DNA of 64,000 bases, from NCBI GenBank assembly GCA_963585895.1, contig OY757924.1, forward strand, positions 54,173,538-54,237,537, written 5' to 3'. The first letter of the stretch is position 1. Each line of letters opens with the position of its first letter. The notes beneath the pieces are model-generated. The model was given only the letters and a program-made list of their open reading frames with translations, was not told the DNA's origin and ran no database searches. Of the stretch, positions 1 through 10,029 are shown in pieces. The translations under genes and the position numbers were made by a program. The DNA is from Sepioteuthis lessoniana (Eukaryota; Mollusca; Cephalopoda; Myopsida; Loliginidae).

Positions 1-77
1 TAAAATTTAACACTTTTGTTTTGTACGGAAATCAATTGTTTTCCACATATGGTTTGAAGTGGCTCAAGTCTTATCAG

Positions 78-540
78 CCCAGTCGGCTGGGGCTGTAGAA
101 TACACCGTTTGCATCTCTGCAGAGGGGCAAGAACCCCCAACGAGTGTCCTGGATATAACAGTAAACAATATGATGGCGAGGCCCCAGTAATGCCGGAGAT
201 TTTGGGAATGTTGAGTATCCCTTCATTGCCATTGCTCCCAGGTCCACTTTGGCTCGGAGTGGTAGTACCTGATAGGGTCATGTCTACGGGTCAAATAGAA
301 CTAATTGTAGGCAAACAAATGATTGGTGTTAGATTGTGACTGTTAAGTAGCAATACTTGAAATCATTTAACAGTGTGTAAAAAAGAGCTCGTTGAAGAAT
401 GTTATCAACGAAATGTATTAAAAAATCCTATATACATTTAATATATATATATATATATATATATATGTATAAGCAGGATTTGGAATTAAATAACTTACAG
501 TGGTTGATATGCCATAAAACCAAACCAAACCAAACCAAAC
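78..540 (+). repeat. Family A retroelement, copy 1
   Basis: The copy starts at CCCAGTCGGCTGGGG and ends in a run of AAACC units at 515-540. It contains the family landmarks in order: the CTCTGCAGAG palindrome, the GTGTCCTGGATAT segment, a CCACT...GAGTGG-type stem (decayed here), the GGGTCAAATAGAAC motif and, after a (TA)n stretch (441-468), the tail hairpin at 480-515. No coding frame survives. The reading frame covering its 5' part is not coding. Confidence 0.85.
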
Positions 541-1024
541 AAGTCTAATCACACTGACGTGGTGAAGGAAACTTTTCTAGGAGAAATTAACACCAAAATC
601 AAAACAGTGGAAGCAAGCTCTCTCATCAAACCTCGACTTTGTGTATTCTTTGAGAGAAAAATCAAAGAGAAGGTACTCTAAATAAAAACCTGCAGTTTGC
701 ATTGTCATCTGCTATCTTGCTTGGCTTATCACTCTGCTGTAGCTATGTAGACCCAAAGAGTGCCATAAGTGTCGTGCAAGTAAATGTCACAGTAATTAAA
801 CAACGCACTAACTACTTTATCATCTGAAGCATTTTGGATATTTTAACAAGTCAGATTAGTTATTAATCAAGATGTCTGTGTTGTAATTTTTTGGTAAAGA
901 TGGCTATCATCTGTCAAAATGTGGCAGTCATCTCAGATATATATATATATATGTATGTATATATATTAACTTTAACGGTATGTCAATTACTCTCGATTAT
1001 TTTATGCCTTGAAGCAACGGAATC

Positions 1025-1066
<42 letters not shown>

Positions 1067-1380
1067 AAAAATCATGCAATTAGCAGACTTAGTGGATGTT
1101 CATTATATATATATATATATATATATATATAAGACATCAGTAAACACTGACATAAAAACAGTACGTCGGCAGACACACGAACATGTATCGATATTGTTTA
1201 TACAAATAAGCACAAAAATTTGCAATCTTCATTCTTTCTGGCTAACTCTTTCTCTGATTCAAAGAAGACATTTTCAATATGGTATTCGATTTTCGAAGCG
1301 GTCGACTCCATTAATTTTGTTTATTTTGCATATTAACCGTCATGAACAGCAATAGGATATTGTATTAAGACTAGAGTGGT
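541..1380. other. Unassigned AT-rich stretch with (TA)n tracts
   Basis: No gene or recognised element is visible. It holds (TA)n tracts at about 936-965, 1027-1064 and 1104-1132. A 154-codon frame across these tracts translates to Tyr-Ile runs from (TA)n and is not a gene. Confidence 0.7.
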
Positions 1381-1399
1381 CAAGAAATCGAAACATTCC

Positions 1400-2110
1400 T
1401 TGGCAACGCAAGCATAACACGTGTAAACGTATTTCTGATCACAGTCGTACGTGTTGTATTTTGACCTTCGGCCCGAGCAGACATGCCATTACAAAGTGAT
1501 GCACCGGAAGGAAGTGACACATTCCAATGGCTAGTAATCGAAAGAGATCGCGTGGGTGGATTTGGCTGATGAAATGGGACAAGGTAAAGCCCATGATACA
1601 CTCATAGACGGATGCACCGGAAGAGAGTGACCTGTGAACTGCATGACAGTTATTTCCGCTGGATGACGATCAGTCATGCCATTCCAAAGATCGAGTGGGC
1701 GATCGAGTGGACGTTGAACTATTATATAACTCAGTCAAGACAGAAGTGAAATTAGAGTTCCAGTTAGAGATCGGACGGAATTATAGACGAGTTGTGGTAG
1801 GGAAAGCCACACCCGGCCGAAGGGGCCTTCGGGAACCCGATGGAGTTTGGGGACCAGAGAAGTTGCTGATAAGATGCATTAAAGAAAGCCATCACCCAGC
1901 AGAGTGGGCCCCAGGGCCTCCGGTTGAGCATCAAGAGAACGAGAAAGACACAACACTGACGGCCATAAGAGTGGGGTCAAAATATTGCAGTTTCTGTTCG
2001 GTCTCCAACTCCCTCTCACACGCAAACCTTGAATAACCTTTTCGAACCCTTGCAATAAAGTGAGAGATACATATATTTATAAAGAAGTCTTCGCTAGTCC
2101 TTTATCGTTG
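1400..2110 (+). mobile_element. LTR-like repeat fragment (same family as 39960-40559)
   Basis: The stretch GATGCACCGGAAGAGAGTGA followed by CTGTGAACTGCATGACAG recurs almost identically at 40025-40062, and the CATGCCATTCCAAAGA motif also occurs in both. Downstream are a TATA-like TATTATATAAC (about 1719-1730) and AATAAA near 2055, which fits an LTR with its own promoter and poly(A) signal. No gag or pol frame lies next to it, so a solo or fragmentary LTR is inferred. The boundaries are approximate and the 113-codon frame here has no recognisable product. Confidence 0.4.
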
Positions 2111-2442
2111 TGTCGTTGTGATTCATTCTGCGTGTATGTAAGCATATTTATTATATGACTATATAACAGTACGCAGGTGCACGCGCATACGCACAAAGAA
2201 ACACATGCACACGTACACAATTAAAAAAAAAAAAAGAATTATTGGTCGTTCAAGTGTAACTGAAAAGAAACAAAAATCGCTTCTAAAAAAAGATATTCAA
2301 ATGTTCCCTGATTGGCGTAGTCACGGGTGAATTACGTGTCGGTGATGAATAGTCGTCTGGCGGGGGTGGAAAAACAAAAACGTAACTCAGTTCAAGTGTT
2401 AGGACCTCCACTGGTTTATTCTCTCCGTTTAATTTCTGATTA
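2111..2442. repeat. Unclassified dispersed repeat segment
   Basis: Positions 2312-2402 match 3702-3792 in order (CGTAGTCAC, TCGTCTGG, AACTC then AAGTGTTA-GAC), so a dispersed repeat is present twice. A CA-rich and poly(A) patch lies at 2170-2235. No coding signal is visible. Confidence 0.45.
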
Positions 2443-2950
2443 GTTTGGTTTGGTTCTAGTGCACATCGACCATTTTAGGCTAATCTAATGCCAAATCCAT
2501 TTTATTCCAAAAACAGTTCTATTTCAAACAATTCAGTTTATTATTTTTTTGTTTACATACAGTTAAATGTTCAAACTGTTCTATTTGAAACTATTCAGTT
2601 TAGCATAAGTACTAAGTTTACATGTCCAAACAGTTTCTTTTTGAAACGATTCAGTTTAGCAAAAGCACGCAATCAAAAACAGTTCTATTTGAAACAATTC
2701 AGTTTTGCATAAGTAGACAGTTTAGTTCTATTTGACTCATAGATAGGATCCTATCAGGTACTACCACTCAAGGCTAGAGTGGACCTGGGGGCGATGGCAA
2801 TAAAGGGGTACTCCGCATTCCCCAAAGCTCCAGCATTTCTGGAACCTCTCTAACAGATTGTTTAGTTTCATATCCAGGACACTCATTGAAGGAGTCTTAC
2901 CCTCATACAGAGATGCAGTCGGTGTATTCTACAGCCCCAGTCAATTGGGT
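2443..2950 (-). repeat. Family A retroelement, copy 2
   Basis: A reverse-oriented copy: it opens with TTTGGTTTGGTT (the (AACC)n tail) and closes with the CAGCCCCAGTCAATTGGGT head. The central part is several degenerate copies of a roughly 55-bp unit containing TTCTATTT and ATTCAGTTTAGCAT. Confidence 0.85.
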
Positions 2951-3165
2951 CATAAAGGTTAAGGAACAGCGTTCATTGTACATTTAGATTTTCGATTAAG
3001 TTAAGATGTAGTTTATTTTTTGAACACGGTTATTCCTATCAAGTATTCCGATCAAATACAAATAATTTGCAAACAGATCAATTTGATCCATAGATGGCCT
3101 CCTAACAGGTAGTACAGATCTGAGTCAGAGTAGATTAAGAAGTAATAGCAATAGTAATAGCAATT

Positions 3166-3392
3166 GGCGAGACTGATTGAATTTCATATAGCACTAATAT
3201 TCTCGGGAAAGGCAGGAATCCAATTATTCTCCCTCCCGCTATGGGTAAATAGTAGGGCAGACTAGGTTCTTCAGCCCTGGTGAGGCAACTAGTCTAGGAG
3301 AAGGAAAACTCTGGATTCAAACCTATTAAACTCCGCTTAAAAATTCACCTTGTGTCATATCCTGCCTGATCGGAGGGGTTAGTAGATAGGAA
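3166..3392 (+). repeat. SINE-A, 5'-truncated
   Basis: It carries the SINE-A body: GGGAAAGGCAGGAATCCAAT, CTATGGGTAAATAGTAGGGC, AACTCCGCTTAAAAATT and the end CGGAGGGGTTAGTAGATA. The tRNA-like head is missing except for its last bases. Confidence 0.8.
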
Positions 3393-4120
3393 TAGCAAGA
3401 AAGGGGTACTTTACACCAGAATTGGACCCTAGCCACCTGATGCAGTTTAGTGACATAACCAAGTTCATACGAGTAAAATGCTCGTGTATTGGTTAGATTC
3501 TAAAGACCCTAATTTTTCGGCAAATATTAGATAGATAAATAAATAAATGGTCGACTTACACATGAATAATAATTAAGTCAAAATGAAATGATATCATAAT
3601 AAAACTCGTTATATAGATTGGTTCATAATATATGATAGAGTAAGTGTTAGCACATTGCACTATATAATGATTAGAAAGCTAGACTTGTGAACTCTTCGTA
3701 ACGTAGTCACCGATGACTGTTATATCGGTCATGACTGATCGTCTGGTGCAAATGAGAAACAGAAATGCAACTCGTCTTAAGTGTTAAGACTTTTGTTGCT
3801 TTATATCCTCCACTTTCTTAGTATACAGAAATGATTAACAGACCCAATGCGTGGGGGAGCTTCTTCGTACAAGGAGGAACCTTTACTGATCGTATTTCTG
3901 CGACTAAAGAGAGGAGAATCGAGAAACAAAACTTGTTTATTGAGGTTCACAGAACACCGAATCCTCTGCCTTGCTTGAGCAGTTTCGTCCGACCAGCCGT
4001 TTTTCCTGCTTAGATGACTGACCATTGCCTGGTGACTTCGGCAAGTATCGGTTAACAGCTGTTTTCAGTTCGGAGAGAAAGATCTTGATACATCTAACCG
4101 ACCGGACGAGATTTTGAAAT
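3393..4120. other. Unassigned; contains a dispersed repeat at 3702-3792
   Basis: No gene is seen. Positions 3702-3792 pair with 2312-2402. The stretch 3793-4110 is somewhat GC-richer, with mutually overlapping short frames on both strands and no recognisable protein. It may be part of an LTR-like repeat. Confidence 0.4.
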
Positions 4121-5671
4121 TTGGTTTGGTTGGGTTTTATGGCATATCAGCCACTGAGGGTAATTTAATACCAAATCCTCTTTATACATATTATATAGAA
4201 TTTGTAAACGCATAGTTTGTGGATAACATTTTAAACGAGCAAGAACTCATTCGTTTGCATACAGTTTAATGCTTATTCATATGATTTGTAAGTCAATAGT
4301 TTGTTGGTAATCTTTTTTTAAAATAATTCAGAGCTAATTTGTTTGTATATCAATATTACTATTGCTTGCACACAGTTAAATGGTACCAAATATTCTAAAA
4401 CAAATAGTTCTATTTTGTATTACATATTTGTTTGCACTTATTTAAATGATTGTAAATATTGTTATCTTACATAAATAGTTTTATTTGCACACAGTTAAAT
4501 GGTTTCGAGCATAGCTATGTTACACTAATAATTCAATCTAGGCATACAGTTTAAGAATTTCAAATATTGCTAATCAACACTAATAATTCTTTTCAACCTT
4601 ACTAATTTTTTTGCACACAGTTCATCATCATCATCATGTCGTGCCGCTAGCACGGATATCCCTGACCCTCTCTCGCCACTTCTCCCTATCGTTCATCGCC
4701 TTTGGCAGGTCTTCAGGGCTACATCCCGTATCCTCACATAGCTGCTGTATGTATGTTCGAGTTGGTCGTCCTGCTTTTGCCCGGCCATACGTGGGGGTCC
4801 ATTGGAGTATATCACTTATAAGCTTGTCCTTGCTTCTCCAGCAGTGTCCTGCATGTCTGGCTCGTCTAACTTGGATAGTTTTCGTGATGGGAGGCAGGTG
4901 CCTTGTCGGGTGTTGCTGCCAGGACTTGTTCAATATTGCTCGCAGCATTCTTGTGTAATTGCCGTCCAGCTTCTTCTTCAGCCGTTTAGTTAGCGTCCAA
5001 GTAGTGCATTCATACAGCAGTATCGATACGACCGCTGCCTGGAAGAAACTGCGTTTCATTTTATCGATCAGGTCCGATTTCCATATGATCGATAGCCTAT
5101 CGATAGCTGTCGATACCTTTGTTAGCCGCGTGTCGATGTCTTTTTCGGTTGATGAGACACTGCTTCCTAGGTAGGTGAATTTGTCTACTAGTTTCAGAGA
5201 GGTTCCGTCTAGTGTGGAGATGTTGCCTGTTTGATTATAGCACATATATTCTGTTTAGTGTGCATTGACATGGAGGCCGATGCCTACGGCGGCTCGTTCC
5301 AACAGTTAAATGGTTACAAATATTGCTATATAGCACTAACAATTCTATTCAGCATTATTCATTTTTTTACACAAAGTTGAATGATCAAACAGTTCTATTT
5401 CTAACAATTCAATTTAGCATAAGTCATCTATTTGCGCTCAGTTTAAATATTAAACTTCTCTTAGACAGATGAATAGGATCCTATCAGGTGCTACCTCTTC
5501 GGGCCAGAGTAGACCTGGGAACAATGGTTGTGAAGGGATACTCCATATTCCTTGGAGTTCCAGGCCTGGAGCATCGATATCGAAGGGTTAAATGTCATAT
5601 CCAGGATATTCGTTGAGGGGTAAGGAGTGTTATCCAGCTGAAGAGAAGCAATCGGTGGATGCGAATTGGAC
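4121..5671 (-). repeat. Family A retroelement, copy 3, split by an RTE insertion
   Basis: The tail side runs from 4121 to 4622 (TTGGTTTGGTTGGG, then the tail hairpin and about 70-bp internal units with GCACACAGTTAAATGG). The head side resumes at 5302 and continues to about 5671 with GGATCCTATCAGGTGCTACC and the family landmarks. The interruption at 4623-5301 is an RTE-type LINE end. Confidence 0.8.
4623..5301 (-). pseudogene. RTE-type LINE, 3' fragment of reverse transcriptase ORF
   Basis: On the minus strand 5245-4634 encodes 203 residues typical of the C-terminal part of RTE-clade ORF2. A segment with FTYLGSSVSS follows the RT core, then GHCWRSKDKLISDIL, GRAKAGRPTRTY and the end EKWRERVRDIRASGTT. 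The 3' end runs into (GAT)n (seen as CATCATCATCATCATG at 4623). Everything 5' of the RT core, including the catalytic YADD and the endonuclease, is missing, so this is a dead 5'-truncated copy. The direct repeat ACAGTT (4617-4622 and 5302-5307) flanks it and fits a short TSD inside family A copy 3. Confidence 0.85.
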
Positions 5672-5686
5672 TAAATTTTATAAATT

Positions 5687-6269
5687 TGTTTGGTTTGGTT
5701 TGTTGGGTTTTATGGCATATCAACCTTTGTAGGTTATTTAACGCCAAATCCATTTTTATGTAAATAATCTGTTCTATTTAAAACAATTCAGTTTAGCATA
5801 AGTACACAGTTTAAGTGTCAAAAACATTTCCATTTCTAACTATTCAAGCAGTTGTATGCAACAATTCGGTTAAGTGTAAATACAGTTTTAATGTCGAAAA
5901 ACAGTTCTATTTGAAATAATTCAGTTAAGCATAAGCACGCAGTTTAAATGTAAGTACGGTTTAATTGTAAAAATCATTTCTATTTCAAACTATTCAGTTT
6001 TACTCAAACAATTCATTTTAGCTTAAGTATGCTGTTAATTCTATTTAACCCATAGATAGGACCCTTATCAGGTGCTACCATTCCGGGTGAACCTGGGAGC
6101 CAGAGTGAACCTGGGAGCAATGGCAATGAAGGGGTACTCCGCATTCCCCAAAGCTCCAGCACTGCTGGAACCTCAGCATCAGATTGTTTAGTGTCATATC
6201 CAGGACACTTGTTAGGGGGGGGGTCTTACCCCTCTGCAGAGGTGCAGTCAGTGTATTCTACAGCCCCAG
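5687..6269 (-). repeat. Family A retroelement, copy 4
   Basis: A nearly complete reverse copy: TGGTTTGGTTTGTTGGG tail, tail hairpin (GGCATATCAACC...GGTTATTTAACGCC), internal TTCAGTTTAGCATAAG units, and the head ending CCCCAGCTGACTGGGCA, i.e. TGCCCAGTC on the minus strand. Confidence 0.88.
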
Positions 6270-6965
6270 CTGACTGGGCAATATAAATTTATCAACTAAT
6301 CTCTTATCTACTCGCACCCCTGGTGTAACATTACAATTCGCTCATAACGTTATACCAACCAGAAGGCAATTCTTATTCGAAGAAGAACCAGATATCACAG
6401 TGTAAAGAATTGCAAAAAAGAAATAGACGTAAATCAATCGACTTGATTTATTCTATTTAAATTGATGGATTAGTTTTAACGGCATGTCAACCTATCAAGT
6501 CTTATTTCATGCGTTGTGGTTGGAGAAATCATTTCATTAATCATTCATATTTGCATTTTTTGTATAGTTGTTCCTTTATACACAGTTATGTAATATCAAT
6601 TATTCCTGTCTGATGAAAATAATTTGCATACAGCTGTAGGGTTTCAAGTATCTATTTTTAATACTAATAATTCATAAACAATTATTTTGTTTCGAGTAAT
6701 TATTTAATAATCATTTATTTGCACGCGTTTATATGGTTTCAAAAACATCAATCATCATTTGTAAATACTTACAGCTTCAAGTAACTATTCTAAATTCTTA
6801 ATAGTATCTAACTTCAAGTTATATAGCATCAAGTAGTCCTATCGAATTGGATTAATTTTTAAAACGGGACTGATGGTGAGAGAGTCAAGTTGGATCTGTG
6901 CTGTCATCGTGTCTTGATTTTATAAGTATATATATTGAAAAGACAGATTTGTAGTGAATCTGACT
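6270..6965. repeat. Diverged family A-like sequence and unassigned DNA
   Basis: Positions 6540-6850 resemble the internal part of family A on the minus strand (TACACAGTTATGTAATATC, GGTTTCAAGTATC), but the copy is strongly diverged. The remaining bases show nothing recognisable. Confidence 0.4.
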
Positions 6966-7132
6966 GTATAATAGAAATATGTGGAAAGTTGGATAAATCA
7001 AACACTTAACTTACATTTAGATGTGTGATATTTCGTTCGGGCTTTTCGTGAAGATGAAATAAAGCCCAAACGAAATATTACATATCTAAATCTGAGTTAA
7101 GTGTTTGATTTATCCAACTTTCCACATATTTC

Positions 7133-7146
<14 letters not shown>
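6966..7146. repeat. Foldback element with about 80-bp arms
   Basis: The left arm (about 6966-7047) begins TATAATAGAAATATGTGGAA. It is matched in inverse complement by the right arm (about 7060-7146), which ends TTTCCACATATTTCTATTAT. The arms differ at only a few positions and the spacer is about 12 bp. No ORF is present. It looks like a MITE or a foldback remnant and abuts a long (TA)n. Confidence 0.75.

Positions 7147-7190
<44 letters not shown>
7139..7190. repeat. (TA)n microsatellite
   Basis: About 52 bp of almost perfect TA repeats directly 3' of the foldback. Confidence 0.95.
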
Positions 7191-7195
<5 letters not shown>

Positions 7196-7465
7196 CAACC
7201 TAGCCGCATGAGAAGGATTCGAAACAAGGTCAAATCTTAAGTAGAGTTTAACAGGTTTGCGTTTAGAGTTTTACCCCTCCTAGATCGATTGCCATTCCAA
7301 GTTTAAAGAGACCAGTCTATCCTACTATTTATCCATAACTGGTGGGAGAATAGTTGGATTCCTACCTTTTCTTAATTGTATTAATCCTTTGTGAAATACG
7401 AACAGTCTCGTCCAGGGTTTGATCTCAGGCCGTCGTGTCCATTAATATTACACCGCAAGCGACTC
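7196..7465 (-). repeat. SINE-A, reverse copy
   Basis: In inverse complement it shows the SINE-A body (AGAGTTTAACAGGTTTG, CTACTATTTATCCATAACTG) and a decayed tRNA-like head with the B-box remnant at about 7412-7425. The distal head is lost into the (CA)n at 7468. Confidence 0.75.
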
Positions 7466-7483
7466 CATCACACACACACACAC

Positions 7484-7965
7484 GGTTCCTTCAATAAGAT
7501 TCCAGAATCAAGAGATTCCTTCAATAAGTTTCCAGAATCAAGAGATTCCTTGGGAAGAGGGTTAGCATTCTTCAAACCAGGTCAGTGGCATTTCCAACGG
7601 GACAATGCACCAGTCCACAACTCCATCCTTGTCACAGACTATTTGTCAAAGATGGGCGTAAATCAAGACAGTTCCTCAGCCTCTCTATAGTCCAGACCTT
7701 GCTCCCTGTGACTTTTGGTTATTCCCTAAGCTCAGAGGCTGTCGTTATGAGACAATTGAGGAGATGAAAGAAACTGTGACGAAGGTCATTGACACGCTCA
7801 CACAAGAGGACTTCTAAGGGGCCTTCCAGAAGTTGTTGGAACGGTACAACAAGTGCATTGCAGCTGGAGGAGATTACTTCGAAGGGGACTAGAGTTTCAT
7901 GTGTGTACTATCAATAAAAGTGCCCATATGAAAAAAATCTGGAAACTTATTAAATGTCCTCGTTT
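7484..7965 (+). pseudogene. Mariner transposase, C-terminal relic
   Basis: The translation shows GQWHFQRDNAPVHNSILVTD (second catalytic D in RDNAPVHN), then in shifted frames the equivalents of SPDLAPCDFWLFP, KEAVTKVIDTLTQED and the end SFMCVLSIK. These are typical of mariner DD34D transposases. Frameshifts and stops break it after residue 99. The end TCTGGAAACTTATTAAATG matches the terminal repeat of the copy at 60.6 kb. A tandem duplication of about 27 bp lies at its 5' edge (7484-7540). Confidence 0.8.
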
Positions 7966-7999
7966 ATATACATTGTTTAACTGCATATCAACCATCATG

Positions 8000-8215
8000 A
8001 TTTGATAAATCCAAAGCCATCCTTGTACTATAACAGTAGTGATACTATTGAATCCATCCATAGCTAGTACTATCTAATCCATCTATGGCTGGAGGAAAAG
8101 AGGTTTAATACCTTTCCCTATAACGCTACTGGAGATCGAACTCACTACGATATCGCTGTCCAGCACGCTAGCCACTACGCCACAGGGACTCTTCCCAATG
8201 TATATTAATGGGTAT
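8000..8215 (-). repeat. SINE-B, diverged reverse copy
   Basis: In inverse complement, a head with GTGGCGTAGTGGCTAGCG (A box) and a B-box region GAGTTCGATCTCCAG precedes an AAAGGTATTAAACC segment and a TAGTATCACTACTGTT segment. This is the SINE-B order. The 3' tail hairpin is eroded. Confidence 0.65.
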
Positions 8216-8369
8216 ATCTTTTTGACAAACCTTATGTTAATAATTTTGCTTTCAACAAACCATGCATTTATTGTAATTGGACCCCTGTCAAGATTGGCTA
8301 CGAGTGTCACATTTTTTCTGCCTGAATAATTAAAGTAGTTATATTAGTAAGTGTGTCAACATTTAAGGA

Positions 8370-8373
8370 TTAC

Positions 8374-8404
<31 letters not shown>

Positions 8405-8405
8405 A
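8370..8405. repeat. (TA)n microsatellite
   Basis: A perfect TA run of roughly 30 bp. The flanks 8216-8370 hold nothing recognisable. Confidence 0.9.
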
Positions 8406-8496
8406 TGGGAGACGAAAAAACTGATTCGCCGTTGACCCACTCTGATCTTATTAACATTCATTCAGTACGAGTGTCCTCGAGAAAGGCATGAATCCA

Positions 8497-9018
8497 GGGG
8501 TTGTAGAATACACCGACTGCATCTCTGCAGAGGGGTAATATTCCCCCGAACGAGTGCCCTGGATATGACATTAGGTAATTTGATGGTCAGACTCCAGTAA
8601 TGCTGGAGCTTTAGGGAATGTGGAACACCCTTTCTTTGTCATTGCTCCCCGGTCCAGCCTGGCCGCAGTGACTGCACCTGATAGGGTCCTATCCATGGAA
8701 TAAATATAACAGTTTAACATTTCAACTGTGTACAAACAAATGACTGATGTTTAATTGAATTGTTTTTTATACATAGCAATTCTTGGAACCATTTAACTTT
8801 GTTGACATGCTAAACTGAATTGTTTGAAATAGAACTGTTTTACGTTTTACTGTGTGTAAACAAATGACTGATGCTTAAACCAATTGTTAATGAAACATCA
8901 AAATACTTGGAACTATTCAACTTTGACTTATTTTTATAAACCTGATATATATATATATAAACCAGATTTGGCATTAGATAACCTACAATGGTTGATTTGT
9001 CATAAAACCAAACCAAAG
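8497..9018 (+). repeat. Family A retroelement, copy 5
   Basis: It begins inside the head (GTTGTAGAATACACCGACTG), keeps the GATAGGGTCCTATCC palindrome (8679 onward), and ends with the tail hairpin GGCATTAGATAACCTACAAT and AAACCAAACC. A (TA)n sits immediately before the hairpin (8945-8960). Confidence 0.87.
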
Positions 9019-9345
9019 GAACAAATCCAAATCTCTACGCTTTGCCTCATTGCTAATTGATGTCATATAACATTTAGTTGTCAGTCTGTCAAGATGTTTG
9101 GTAAAGAGGGTTATTGAGAAAAATTCTCCCCCCCCAATCTGCCTTCAATGACGAGGCAGTTGCACAAAACATCTTTATCACTAAAATCAAACCTGAAAGG
9201 AGGTAGGGTGTGGTTAATTCATATATATGGGTCATCTGCTAGGAAAACGACCTACAAAACTAGCGAAACTTGCTTGCAAACCGAGGTGCTTCTGGAAGTA
9301 TCCTTGGTACACGATGTGCGCATGCGCGTGCGCACACACATACAT

Positions 9346-9640
9346 ATATGTGCGTGTGGTGTAATGGATATCTTTGTCGGAAATGAACACGATGACACGA
9401 GTTCAAATCCTGGACGAGGCTGATTGCATTTCACATTGCACTAATACTCCTGGGAAAGGAATGAATCTAATTCTTCTCTCTTCTGCTACGAGTAAATAGT
9501 AGGGCGGACTGGTTTCTTTAGCCTTGGTTAGGCAATCAATTTAGTTGAAGGAAAACTCTGAATTCAAACCTGTTTAACTCAGCTTAAAAACTGATCTTGT
9601 GTCACATAATGTCTCACACACACACACACACACACACATG
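9346..9640 (+). repeat. SINE-A, with (CA)n at its end
   Basis: The head has A-box-like GTGGTGTAATGGATATC and B-box-like GAGTTCAAATCCTGG. The body is diverged SINE-A up to CTTGTGTCACATAATG, followed by (CA)n at 9613-9640. It is older than the 55.6 and 62.2 kb copies, judging by substitutions. Confidence 0.8.
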
Positions 9641-9737
9641 CAATGACGTGTGAACACAGCTCTCTAAAATGGATTATGCATATTTCAATAATTTAATATC
9701 AACAACTTGAAAACTTATGCACAATAAGTAAAAAATG

Positions 9738-9741
9738 CACC

Positions 9742-9772
<31 letters not shown>
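9738..9772. repeat. Poly(A) tract
   Basis: About 30 uninterrupted A residues after GCACC. It may mark the 3' end of a plus-strand retrocopy, but nothing recognisable lies upstream of it. Confidence 0.85.
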
Positions 9773-10029
9773 AGCACATATTCCAATTGATCAATAATAG
9801 ACAGGCCTTGGATCTTTTAGTTTCTCGTTTTAATTGCAGTCCATGATGATATTTATACTTCTGTTCAGGAAGGAGTGAAGGATTCTTATCTCCATTTCAT
9901 AGTTATCTCGAGGATTTGAATGATCAAACAATAAGGTTCAACTTTAACTTAAACTTAAAAAAATAAGCGTTCAGTTGCAAAGTCACACACTCATACATAT
10001 AATCATTTTCGTTATGCTAATTGTACTGG

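Noticed and set aside
891-1355. 154-codon frame
   Set aside because: It crosses three (TA)n tracts that give Tyr-Ile runs; the rest has no similarity I can recognise.
1695-2036. 113-codon frame as a possible gene
   Set aside because: It lies in an LTR-like repeat with TATA and poly(A) signals at its edges, and shows no domain; it is better explained as non-coding repeat.
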